10,825 bases of DNA from Phoronis ovalis (Eukaryota; Phoronida; Phoronidae): contig JAOXYB010044459.1 in the NCBI GenBank assembly GCA_028565635.1, forward strand, positions 1-10,825, read 5' to 3'. Numbering within the stretch: the stretch's first letter is position 1; each line of letters begins with the position of its first letter. This document shows, piece by piece, positions 1 to 7,905 of the stretch. The translations under genes were made by a program, and so were the position numbers. The notes under the pieces are model-generated. The model was given only the letters and a program-made list of their open reading frames with translations. It had not been told where the DNA came from and searched no databases.

Positions 1-11
1 ATGTGTATGTA

Positions 12-42
<31 letters not shown>

Positions 43-74
43 ATATATGTATATATGTATATATGTATATATAT
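1..74. repeat. Compound TG/TA microsatellite
   Basis: An ATGT start is followed by a long (GT)n tract and then by repeated TATATG units ending in (AT)n. It is cut by the window start and lies in the WRNIP1 intron upstream of the acceptor at 277. Confidence 0.95.
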
Positions 75-277
75 CTCATCAATATTTTGAACAACAGAAT
101 AAAATTGTATCCACTTACATCTGGGGTATATTGTTAAGTTGGTATATTATGATCTGAAGTTTTGCGCTCATGACACACCCCATCCAAAATATATTGAAGA
201 AACCCTACTTCTTTGGCTTTTGAAGGTATTTGATAACATGTTTTGAAAGTTTTAACTATAAGTATGTTTGTTTTCAG
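75..277 (+). other. WRNIP1 intron sequence upstream of the penultimate exon
   Basis: The stretch ends in the splice acceptor TTTGTTTTCAG at 267-277. The adjoining frame is open back to about 230 but reads low-complexity residues with no match to the WRNIP1 family, so coding starts at 278. No other exon was found. Confidence 0.7.
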
Positions 278-936
278 ATAAATTTAGCTCACTGCACTAC
301 TTATTTAGCCCGAGCCCCAAAGTCAGTAGAGTCCTATGTTGCCTACCAGAAAGCCAGAGAATGTGTAAACAGCCACGAGGGGGCACTACCTGGTGTACCA
401 TTACATCTAAGAAATGCATCAAACAAATTTTTGAAAAGCATTGGTAAGTTACTTTTGTGCATACAATAAAACTTGAAACTGAATTCAAATCAAGATACTC
501 AGCAGGAAATTTACATTTGAAAGATTTTTTAATTTTTTTTATGGAAGTTTCAAAGGTGTGGTTGATGGTCTTATATATGGTGGAATTGTAGCCGCATCGA
601 ATGGCTAATAAACTAGCATTTTAATTATAAAGTTTTTGTGTAGGATTTAAGATATGTAGCAACCCCATGCTGTAACTATCTCTAACATTACTCAAAAAAT
701 CCTCTTGGAGCAATGTACACAGGATTTGTTTTAAGTCATCAATTTATTGACATTGTGCTTTTTGCAAAACTTGATTGAAGGCCTGCATGGGAGATATGTC
801 AGTAATGTTGTTTACTGAATGTACTGTCAACTACTTTGTAGGCTATGGCCAAGGGTACAGTCATCCTAGGAACGAGAATTCTGAGCAGTTGGAATATATG
901 CCACAATCATTAGCTGGAACGGACTTCTTTAAGTAA
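278..936 (+). CDS. WRNIP1: ATPase WRNIP1 (Werner helicase interacting protein 1), C-terminal two exons, partial at 5' end; join(278..443,842..936)
   Basis: Seen: the first exon follows the acceptor TTTGTTTTCAG and encodes LARAPKSVESYVAYQKARE and PGVPLHLRNASNKFL. It ends at G|GTAAGT after 55 codons plus one base. The second exon follows TTTGTAG, restores the split glycine codon, encodes YGQGYSHP, LEYMP and AGTDFFK, and stops at TAA 934-936. Together they give 86 residues. Known: these blocks match the C-terminal domain of the WRNIP1/Mgs1/MgsA AAA+ family (vertebrate forms have ARAPKS, PLPPVPLHLRNAP, GYGKGY and a near-terminal VDFF). This is the oligomerisation region after the ATPase core. WRNIP1 acts in the nucleus at stalled forks and binds ubiquitinated PCNA. 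The ATPase core and zinc finger lie upstream of the window. The protein ends right after FFK, without the short basic tail of the human form. The family call is firm. Confidence 0.93.
444..841 (+). other. Last intron of the WRNIP1 gene
   Basis: This 398-bp intron has donor G|GTAAGT and acceptor TTTGTAG and lies between the two WRNIP1 exons. It splits a glycine codon after its first base, so reading resumes in frame. It is AT-rich, and I see no exon or RNA gene inside it. Confidence 0.9.
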
Positions 937-1918
937 CTGAATTATCAAAAATACGTAGTCTATATTATTTAGTAATTTTATCTATATAGTATCAATCCCA
1001 CTTATGCAAAATCTTCTGCAGCTGTAATATAAATGATAGGAACTAAAAAACTTGTGGCTTCAATGTGCCAGTGGACTATACTATATGATACCGCTGTTTT
1101 TTGAAAATTATGTGATATACCCTAGAAAAACTATCGAGGTATAATTGTGTATGAATAGAAAATTATTAAAATTTCTGAAAAATACTTGTTGTTTTTACAT
1201 TGTTTGTGAAGTATAGCATTTATGACATTTCAAGCCTGAAGACATTTAATAACAGCTACAGCAAGGTATCGAAAAAGTTGGCACTTTGTGAAATCAAAAA
1301 GAAACAAATTTTCTCTCGGAGTAATTATAATTTCAATTTATGCACTTGTAAGTTTTTGTTCGGTAACCTGGAATTTCGAAATAATTCAAAAAGTTATAAA
1401 TTATGTAATCGCAGAAAGTTTGAGTTTTGGTAGGAATCTACAAAAGCTATTGTCAAGGTATCAAAAAAGTTTGCACTTTCTGCGTTTTGTTTTTACACGT
1501 TGTAAAAGGTTACTGGCACTCGTGCACATTAATCTGTTTATGTTGTTTGACAGTAAATATAGAAAACAACATAACATAAGACTGTTATGAGAGGGAATGA
1601 CTGTATGTCAAAATATTTTGTTATGTATATGTACAACAGATTGATTTACTAAATTAGACGCCACAGCCGACACCATCCACTAACTTAAGGGTCGCCACAG
1701 TACCCCGCTCAAAGAAAATGTCTGCCCCCATACAGATAGTTAAAAATAGTAATAATAATAAAATTGCAATATTATCACCATATTTATTTAATTTATTTAA
1801 CTGATAACTTTTATACCATTTCTCATTCTTTAAAACAATTAATGACTGCAATTACTGTAAAATGCATGATTATATACTGCAAGGCAGTCAACAATATTAT
1901 GAGCTTTTGATTCGACAA
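937..1918. other. WRNIP1 3' flank and intergenic DNA
   Basis: The first 230 bases are probably 3' UTR. A short imperfect direct repeat, AAGGTATC followed by AAAAAGTT and GCACTTT, occurs near 1264-1290 and 1461-1482, about 190 bp apart. A 100-codon open frame (1288-1590) with a hydrophobic start crosses this repeat. AT-rich DNA produces such frames by chance, and no protein family was recognised, so it is not called as a gene. The rest shows nothing identifiable. Confidence 0.6.
1165..1170 (+). promoter_or_regulatory. Candidate WRNIP1 polyadenylation signal (ATTAAA)
   Basis: ATTAAA lies about 230 bp after the WRNIP1 stop and is followed within 20-40 bases by a GT/T-rich stretch (TTGTTGTTTTTACATTG). 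It is the best hexamer after the stop. A weaker AATATA lies near 1026. Transcript ends cannot be proven from sequence. Confidence 0.4.
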
Positions 1919-2290
1919 AATTCTGCCAATGGCGACCCTTGGCAGCACACGTATGAAGTAACGTTCTTAATATGATTGTTTAAAGTGACAATTTTAAAAT
2001 CATCCCAATACCTATTGCCTCTAGATTATGATATGTGGAATGCTAGGATCACTGAACTAAAAATCCTCAAGCAGCCACGGTTGTAAACTTTTATTAATAA
2101 AAATTAGCCAAGAATGTGCTTGGCTCATCACACTTTCAAGGTGATTTTTTGCACAAAATGCTAATTTTATAACCATAACGATCAAATAATATTACATTAC
2201 AGGTGGATAATGCTTGCAAAGGTTGATATTTTGGAGTCGTATGTATCACGGGTAGCCATTTCTTGTAGCTACCTATACGACCCCTTAACT
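1919..2290 (+). repeat. Dispersed repeat family 1, copy A (decayed mobile-element-like)
   Basis: It aligns almost end to end with 4985-5375 in the same orientation. Shared blocks include GTATGAAGTAAC, CCATTGCCTCTAGATTATGA in closely similar form, TGTGGAATGCTAGGATC, GGCTCATCACAC and AAAATGCTAATTTTATAA. The left end carries a hairpin (CTGCCAA 1923-1929 with TTGGCAG 1939-1945). The right end carries a longer one (GTCGTAT 2236-2242 with ATACGAC 2275-2281, and GGTAGC 2251-2256 with GCTACC 2268-2273). There is no coding capacity, so it looks like a non-autonomous element. The exact ends are uncertain by 5-10 bases. Confidence 0.8.
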
Positions 2291-3335
2291 GGAGTGCACA
2301 AATTACATTTAATTATCTATGTACAACCTACCAACTTATGTAAACTAATATACTTCGTCAAATAATCTGTGTGATTACTATTTTGATACATTTAATATAA
2401 AACTGGTTTAAAATTATTTTGTTAGTATTTTAACTTATTGAATTGTTTTTTTTTCTAGTGTGCCATCTTTCTAAAACGTACTTTTCACCATCAATTTCAT
2501 CATTCTCTATAGACTGTGAACATTATGTTGATTAAAGACTTTATATGTTAATTAAAATTTAAATACTAATTAATAAAATATTAAAATTATATCATATAAA
2601 ACAATCTTATTATCATGAACAATTACACAGAACAATTACGTAAGAAATTATCAACATGCCCAAAACTATCTTGAATTTTGCAAAAAAAATTTTGATAAGC
2701 AGCTTCCGCGAAACCAGCTATTAGTGCTTACTAGGGCTTGGTAATTTTTGCACGAATGTATTTTATAACAGGTTATAACTAGACCTTTACCTTAAATTTG
2801 AAATATTTTTGACACTTGATACCCTTTTAATTTTTACAGTTATTACATTGTTTTAAAAAGTGCATAGCAGATATGAGACATACAGCAGATCCATTGGTAT
2901 TGATTGATTTTATTTATTTCTTATGTATGCATTCGTAAATAAACGTAATTGTTTTACAGGTCATATACAAATATTCCACTTCAATTGCAATTAAAGGTAC
3001 ATCACACATATGTATACAAAAAGTCCCTGAAACTGTAAACACTGATTGCAGAGTGACTGGAAGGATTTTTAGAAATTAAAAACAAAACTTATCTCATAAT
3101 TAAGTTATTAATAAATATTGTATACTTTCCGTCTATAAAACAATCTTTTAAATGTCAGAAAGGAGATCTCAGGATTTGTAAGCATATTGTGAATTGATAT
3201 ATTAGACAGTGAATTATTTTTGAAAAACTATGGTGGTGAATGGTGAATAGCACTTTACTGGTGAACGTGAATAAGGTTTAGAAATTGCTGGTGTTGGTAA
3301 ATTAACTTTTTCTTACGGCGAATGGTGATATGTGG
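2291..3335. other. Intergenic DNA, no supported gene
   Basis: This is very AT-rich sequence. Isolated splice-acceptor-like tracts occur (for example near 2458 and 2959), each followed only by short open frames. From about 3230 to 3330 there is a degenerate GGTGAA-type low-complexity stretch (GGTGGTGAATGGTGAA, CTGGTGAACGTGAA, CGAATGGTGA). No RNA gene or recognisable coding exon was found. Confidence 0.6.
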
Positions 3336-3361
3336 GGTATACACCCCCTCATGTAACTGGG

Positions 3362-3421
3362 GTAAAATCTAGGATATATAAAACTCTAAGAGTTTTATAT
3401 ATCCTTATTCCTAGGTAAAAT
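3362..3421. mobile_element. Micro-palindromic insertion 1 with 7-bp flanking direct repeats
   Basis: GTAAAAT (3362-3368) and GTAAAAT (3415-3421) flank a 46-bp unit that begins CTAGGA (3369) and ends TCCTAG (3414). Inside it, AGGATATATAAAACTCT (3371-3387) and AGAGTTTTATATATCCT (3389-3405) form a perfect 17-bp inverted repeat with a single-base spacer. The arrangement of direct repeat, inverted ends and direct repeat matches a tiny insertion with a target-site duplication. A related unit with the same end bases lies at 3992-4035. Confidence 0.65.
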
Positions 3422-3550
3422 GCAGGGTAAAAATATAAACTCTGTATGGTTTACCTACTAAATAAAAAAGTACGGAAGTAGCAGACAAATAAAAGGCAAA
3501 CCCTGACAATAAGGGTTGATACGTAGAAAAACAATTTATTGTGGATTATA

Positions 3551-3809
3551 TAGAAACAAGATTGTGTAATACTTGCATCCGGGTACTTATTGATTACTTG
3601 TAACACCTGTGAAACGTTGAATAAAAATATACAGAGAGGTTGTGCAATACTTACTTCCGGTACTTATTGATTACTTTTAACGCCTATGAAACGTTGAATA
3701 GAAATATACAGAGAGGTTGTGCAATACTTACATCCGGGTATTTATTGGTTACTGGTAACCCCAGCTTGCTTTGTAAGACTTGTAACGTTTGGGAAACGTT
3801 GAATAGTAA
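3551..3809 (+). repeat. 77-bp tandem repeat, three copies
   Basis: Copies are at 3551-3627, 3628-3704 and 3705-3809. Landmarks recur every 77 bp: ACAGAGAGGTTGTGCAATAC at 3631 and 3708, and GAAACGTTGAATA at 3611 and 3688. The third copy is longer by 28 bp, with its GAAACGTT at 3793, and contains a small palindrome (AACGTTT GGG AAACGTT, 3784-3800). A degenerate fragment (CATCCGGGT then TTATTGATT) recurs near 4123-4150. Because 77 is not a multiple of 3, open frames here are accidental. Confidence 0.9.
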
Positions 3810-3991
3810 TTTGACTTGGGGCCCTGCGTTCTGTATTCTTTCGGTTTCACTTAATTTATTTTAATTTTTGCTCAAACTGGTCAAACATTACTAAAATTAA
3901 ATACTATCCAATGTGCAATGTCAAATATTTTTTAGCCAAAGAATTAAGAATCAAAACAAGAAATAGCTAATAATTTATATGCATACAGTTA

Positions 3992-4035
3992 TTGGAAACT
4001 AGGATATATAGAGTTTTATATGTCCTAGTTGGAAA
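3992..4035. mobile_element. Micro-palindromic insertion 2 with 7-bp flanking direct repeats
   Basis: TTGGAAA (3992-3998) and TTGGAAA (4029-4035) flank a 30-bp unit beginning CTAGGATATATA (3999) and ending TATATGTCCTAG (4028). The unit folds on itself, with one G-T pair in the stem. It looks like the 3369-3414 unit with its centre deleted. The shared ends and independent 7-bp flanks argue that both are insertions of one element family. Confidence 0.65.
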
Positions 4036-4037
4036 GC

Positions 4038-4057
4038 AAAAAAAAAAAAAAAAAAAA
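4038..4057 (+). repeat. Poly-A run
   Basis: An uninterrupted run of 20 A follows GGAAAGC, a few bases after micro-palindromic insertion 2. It could be a homopolymer microsatellite or the tail of an old retroposed sequence. I could not identify a retroposon body upstream. Confidence 0.85.
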
Positions 4058-4984
4058 TTGCGACACAAAAATATTCCGATACTTTATTGTGCCAAAACAT
4101 GTAACGATGCAGTACTTTATACACATCCGGGTTAATTCTTTATTGATTTATGAATGAACGTATCAAAATAACTGAGCAAGCCTATGCAAGAAATGTTATC
4201 GATTAACAGAAATAAAAGCGATTTCACCACTATTGCACTATATTACAAAAGAGAAATCTAGATGTTTAGACACGTTCCATAATAACTTCCTTTTTTAGAA
4301 TCAGCAATGGTATATAAAGCCATAGGAAAGAAATATCGTACTACTTTGCTCAGTTTATTGAAATACACTGGAAATGCTGCAATAGTTTATCTACATTTGA
4401 AGGCAAAAAAGCAGAAAGTCGCTAACAAATTAATTGCCTGAAATAGTGGAAAGAAAGGCTAGAAATTAAAAAGTAAGTTTTTCAAAAGCGATGTAGCTTT
4501 AGCTTTTAAATTGTGAAAACTTTACAATATAGTATTTACGAAATATTCTCCTATACGTATTGACAGTGCCATAATTTCGTGTTTTTTTTGTGCACTATTA
4601 TAGTATATTAGTAGTAAGTATAAGTACAATTGCTATTATCTTCTGCTTTTTTGTAAAAATATCTACGGATATTACGGTTTGCATGAATTTCACAAACCCC
4701 AAAATCCAAGGAAAGTGAGGTGTGCGATGATGGCAACACCAAATTATTGCGGATATACGAATTTCAGAAATTGTACAATCTGAAAAAAGGGAGGGTAGAT
4801 AAATAATGGAACAGTACGAATGTGCAGAGGGCGCCATACTTATTATGCATTTTTATTTGTATGTCAAGCCAATTTTTATTAATAAAAATTCTCGAAACCG
4901 GAGTTAGTAAAAATTAAGGATCTGATATATTTTGATTAAGGACAATTAAATGTAGGTGCAAATATTTTTATTTTTTCAAAATTA
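4058..4984. other. Intergenic DNA with a GC-richer island open on both strands
   Basis: Apart from the 44-codon candidate, the notable part is 4687-4837. It is visibly less AT-rich than its surroundings. On the plus strand a frame stays open from 4687 to TAA 4804-4806 and reads residues such as KESEVCDDGNTKLLRIYEF. On the minus strand a T/C-rich acceptor (CCCTCCCTTTTTTCAG) opens into another frame. Neither resembles a family I know, and the two cannot both be coding. It could be an exon, an element fragment or a regulatory block. Confidence 0.35.
4307..4441 (+). CDS. Candidate small protein of 44 aa behind a splice acceptor
   Basis: Seen: ATG at 4307, 44 codons, TGA at 4439-4441. The product begins MVYKAIGKKYRTTLL, has an uncharged middle (NAAIVYLHL, residues about 27-35) and a basic end (KAKKQKVANKLIA). 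A strong acceptor, TAACTTCCTTTTTTAG, ends at 4298, eight bases before the ATG. The same layout occurs at the 5594 gene. ATTAAA lies about 23 bp after the stop. The composition (a basic, membrane-leaning peptide) is more protein-like than random AT-rich frames, but I recognise no family and 44 codons can arise by chance. It may be a real short gene, an exon of something else or noise. Confidence 0.3.
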   Translation: MVYKAIGKKYRTTLLSLLKYTGNAAIVYLHLKAKKQKVANKLIA

Positions 4985-5375
4985 TGTTCTGCCAAAATTC
5001 GACCGTTAGCAGCAGATGTATGAAGTAACATCCCTTATACGACTGTTTATAGTGACAATTTAATCATCCCAATGCCCATTGCCTCTAGATTATGACATGT
5101 GGAATGCTAGGATCGCGGAACTAAACATCCTCATGCAGCCACGACTGTAAACTTGTATTAATAAAATTAGTCTAAAATGTGCCTGGCTCATCACACGTTA
5201 AAGATATTTTTTCTGCATAAAATGCTAATTTTATAAAACTATTCGACATTACAACCATACCAATATTTAATATAATACTGCATTGCTGGTGAATAATGTT
5301 TGCAACGCTTTATATTTTGGAGGTGTGCGCATCTCGGGTAGTAATTTTTTACAAGTTATATGCCACCCTAACAGA
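4985..5375 (+). repeat. Dispersed repeat family 1, copy B
   Basis: This direct copy of 1919-2290 begins at TTCTGCCAA (4987) and continues through GTATGAAGTAAC, TGTGGAATGCTAGGATC, GGCTCATCACAC and AAAATGCTAATTTTATAA to CTCGGGTAG. By eye it matches roughly three quarters or more, with several small indels. The right-end hairpin survives with different bases: GGTG 5322-5325 with CACC 5364-5367, and GCAT 5329-5332 with ATGC 5360-5363. A 64-codon open frame inside it is not shared with the other copy and is not called. Confidence 0.8.
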
Positions 5376-5562
5376 ACTTTAAAATATTTCAAGTTCTATA
5401 TATTGGACAGGTTTTTTCCCAATTTTCTTTCAAGAAAAGTACATTTCTACATATGGTATGTACAGAAATCAAGATAGCAGATTCTAGAATTTTTAATTCC
5501 TTTTATACAAGGGTACATTTTATTCACAAGAAAATGCTGCCTTGTTTATTTTTAATAATAAT

Positions 5563-5580
5563 TTTATTTATCTTTTTTAG
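5563..5580 (+). promoter_or_regulatory. Splice acceptor just upstream of the 210-aa gene (cis 5'-UTR intron or trans-splice site)
   Basis: A T-rich tract, TTTATTTATCTTTTTTAG, ends 13 bases before the ATG at 5594. An in-frame TAA (5588-5590) lies between acceptor and ATG, so nothing upstream can be coding in this frame. Such a layout is typical of a short 5' UTR joined to a spliced leader, or of an intron in the 5' UTR. Confidence 0.6.
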
Positions 5581-5593
5581 CTTTTTTTAAATC

Positions 5594-6226
5594 ATGAAGA
5601 TAGACGTCAACAACATTTCAGGTGTTTTTGAAATTCACGTTACAGTAGGCATAACACTTCCTGAAGATGTTGAACGTTTTAAAAAAGTTTGCGTCGACTT
5701 GAAAGTTAAACCGGTACTGATCGAGCTTCCTTATGGAGAAACGCCCACTCAACTGATGACCTCATCGCATCATGCAGGGAAATTTCCAGAAATCGTCTGC
5801 ACAATGAAGGATTTGGCGTTCAAACTAAAGGAACTAAATTTTGATGTGCTGCGAACAAAACTAGAAGCCGGATTCTCCGCAAAAGGCGTTCCTTTGAATG
5901 CAGAGGAAGTTCCAGATTCAAAATTATATTTTGAATTTCATTACAAAATCGTACTGCATGATGAGAACGAGAAGATAAAATTGGCGCAACTTGGAAAAAA
6001 GCACAATGCTCATATGTCCCGTTCGGCTTTTAAATTGAACCGTGACGACGGATCATTTGTAAATTTTTTAACTCTCCGTTTATACGGTGTTGGAAAAGAC
6101 GTAGCCGCAAAACAGCACGAGGCGTTGGAATCTGCTATCATGGAAGAGGGATTCCAACTGGATTCTGCGCACAGAGAGTATGCTTGCTATGATTCGAATG
6201 TGAATTTAGACAAGGGTTGGGTGTGA
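5594..6226 (+). CDS. Intact 210-aa protein with two similar halves, family not recognised
   Basis: Seen: ATG 5594 (A at -3, in-frame stop just upstream) to TGA 6224-6226, one uninterrupted exon of higher GC than its surroundings. There is no signal peptide or membrane segment, so it is probably cytosolic. The protein splits into two halves of matching pattern. Each starts with a strand carrying F-E-x-H (F12-H15, F113-H116), then a helix, a strand, a strand, a Gly-Lys-led helix (GK 62-63, GK 167-168) and a final strand (VLRTKLEA 85-92, HREYACYD 193-200). It ends YDSNVNLDKGWV. Inference: two tandem ferredoxin-like beta-alpha-beta-beta-alpha-beta units. H15-V-T17-V resembles a 2H-phosphoesterase HhTh motif, but the second copy reads H-Y-K-I, so I do not claim that activity. 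I have an unverified impression of similar hypothetical proteins in bacteria. It is certainly a real gene; its function is unknown. Confidence 0.9.
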   Translation: MKIDVNNISGVFEIHVTVGITLPEDVERFKKVCVDLKVKPVLIELPYGETPTQLMTSSHHAGKFPEIVCTMKDLAFKLKELNFDVLRTKLEAGFSAKGVPLNAEEVPDSKLYFEFHYKIVLHDENEKIKLAQLGKKHNAHMSRSAFKLNRDDGSFVNFLTLRLYGVGKDVAAKQHEALESAIMEEGFQLDSAHREYACYDSNVNLDKGWV

Positions 6227-7304
6227 ACATAGCTGGCACATGTACTTTTATTATGAGCAAATATGATCATATAATTCAATATACACATGTTACTCGGTAG
6301 GCATTTTGCGACAACTTCCATGCCAGTTATTAGTTTCTAACCACAAGCCAGCAATCTTGATAACTTCTGCGATTTATGTATTTTTTATGTATATTTATAT
6401 AATTATGTACTGGACATGCATTTCTGGACATACACGTTTAATGAAAGGCTATTCCTATGAGCTTATTTAAAATCGACCAAAACAAATAACTTGAAATAAT
6501 TGTTGGATTAAAAATTAAACCTTCTGGTGAAATAGGATAAAAGGTGGCATTATATGAAACAATCAATGTTGATCATAATTACATTCTAGTTACTGTGTAT
6601 TACAAAAGACGTTAATAGTAGCCTCCACATTTTTAAACGTGTGTTGATCGATCATTCACCAAGAACTGTTCATGTCAAACTTTCTTTGTTATTTTTGTTA
6701 CCTAAAACTAATTAATTAATAAAAATTTTGTTATATTTATATTTATACACTTTCAAATAATTTTGCAATTTTATTTCTATATATATATAATGTACTAAAG
6801 TAAGTACAGTTCCAATATATGGTATTATTTATTATTACAATGAGTAAGAAATTATATGTGAATGCGAATATTCAGATGATTATGTTTGAATAAACTCCGA
6901 TTTTTATGTATGCAGTGACACAAAGACATTTATAAGTAGTGATATCAAGAGGGACCTGACTAAATATGATCCGAGAGATTGGCTACATTTGAAACAATAC
7001 CCAAAGTGTCTCAAAACTTGACAAAACATAGTCACTAAAATGATTTTTTTACCAACATAATATTCAAAATGGCTCATTCTTAAAAAATGGGTTTAGAAAC
7101 ATTTGGACAATGAGCGGAATACACTTTTAAGAAGCGGGACACATATTTTCAAATTGCTACATTATACAGATTTCTTATAAAAATTATGATCTTACACATA
7201 ATAAATACTGCAATATTTCATTATGACACATACTGTGTGATATGTATCTGTGACACAAGTTAGACTAGCCTCAGTATGAATATTTGCACCGTTGTACATT
7301 TTAT
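6227..7304. other. 3' flank of the 210-aa gene and intergenic DNA
   Basis: The first part is probable 3' UTR (see the AATAAA at 6718). Beyond about 6900 the sequence is AT-rich and contains no exon, RNA gene or repeat that I can support. Confidence 0.55.
6718..6723 (+). promoter_or_regulatory. Candidate polyadenylation signal (AATAAA) for the 210-aa gene
   Basis: AATAAA lies about 490 bp after the stop and is followed by a T-rich stretch (TTTTGTTATATTTATATTT). Alternatives are ATTAAA near 6514 and AATAAA at 6889-6894. The 3' UTR length therefore cannot be fixed from sequence alone. Confidence 0.35.
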
Positions 7305-7450
7305 TACTCAAATTACCTAAAGTGATGATGATAAGTTATACTGTGTAACATATGTATTTAATCATATTTAAATGCAATTAGTTATATACCAAAATTCCGA
7401 TTTTATATATTTCTATTTTCATTACTAAAAATTATTAATTTATTGATGAA
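7305..7450 (+). repeat. Dispersed repeat family 2, copy A
   Basis: It matches 9590-9742 in direct orientation. Shared blocks in order are TACTCA, CCTAAA then TGATGATAA, CTGTGTAACATAT, TTTA then TCATATT, CCAAAATTCC, TTTTCATTACTAAAA (TTTTATTACTAAAA in the other copy) and TTAATTTATTGA. It has no coding capacity. The two copies sit on either side of the minus-strand gene. Confidence 0.7.
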
Positions 7451-7905
7451 GAAATACAAGTAAAATTATCAACTATCAATTATATAATTAGTCCTTCCCA
7501 ATATAAGACACAAGAAAACTCAGACTGATGAGAAGCAAATTGAAAACACAATTCACAACAGTTATGAACATACTGGGACTCCACATGATGAATGTTGTTC
7601 CTTGTCTCTTCCTTTGTATTTAGTTGGTCTTAGATCCAGTGGTTAAATATACTTTGAAAATTAATTGGTGTAGACTATGCACGGCATGCATGCATTCCAT
7701 GTTTCCTTCGGGCACATGATCAAGATATTGAAACACATAAATCGAATTCGAAACCGAAACCGACTTTTGGTAATGCTCATTCAAAGAAAAGTGTATACTT
7801 ATTTTATTTTAATGAGATCATTATGTTAATATAACTATTTATCGAGTTGTTTACTATAATTCGCATGGCATTTTTGTATCCAGTAACAACTCATATATCC
7901 ATCAC
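7451..7905. other. Intergenic DNA and probable 3' flank of the minus-strand gene
   Basis: No exon was found. It contains the 13-bp motif TCGAAACCGAAAC (7748-7760). On the minus strand an AATAAA (plus-strand TTTATT at 7804-7809) lies about 100 bp after the predicted stop at 7906 and could end the minus-strand transcript. Confidence 0.5.
7748..7760 (+). promoter_or_regulatory. Interferon-response-like motif, copy 1
   Basis: TCGAAACCGAAAC contains GAAANNGAAAC, the core of the known IRF-binding element. The same 13 bases recur at 9157-9169. Function is not shown by sequence alone. Confidence 0.25.

Noticed and set aside
1288-1590. 100-codon plus-strand open frame with a hydrophobic N-terminus
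   Set aside because: At this AT content one frame of this length is expected about by chance in 10 kb. It crosses a short direct repeat, overlaps another frame (1200-1433) and resembles no family I know.
2459-2540. Coding-like peptides on both strands (minus reads IENDEIDGEKYVLERWHT after an AG; plus follows a strong T-rich acceptor)
   Set aside because: The two strands compete for the same bases, each frame is under 30 codons, and no partner exon or donor could be found.
3551-3809. CRISPR-like regular spacing of repeats
   Set aside because: These are head-to-tail 77-bp tandem copies without unique spacers, in a eukaryotic genome.
3640-3864. 74-codon plus-strand frame
   Set aside because: It lies in a 77-bp tandem repeat, so the reading frame shifts between copies. 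It is not coding.
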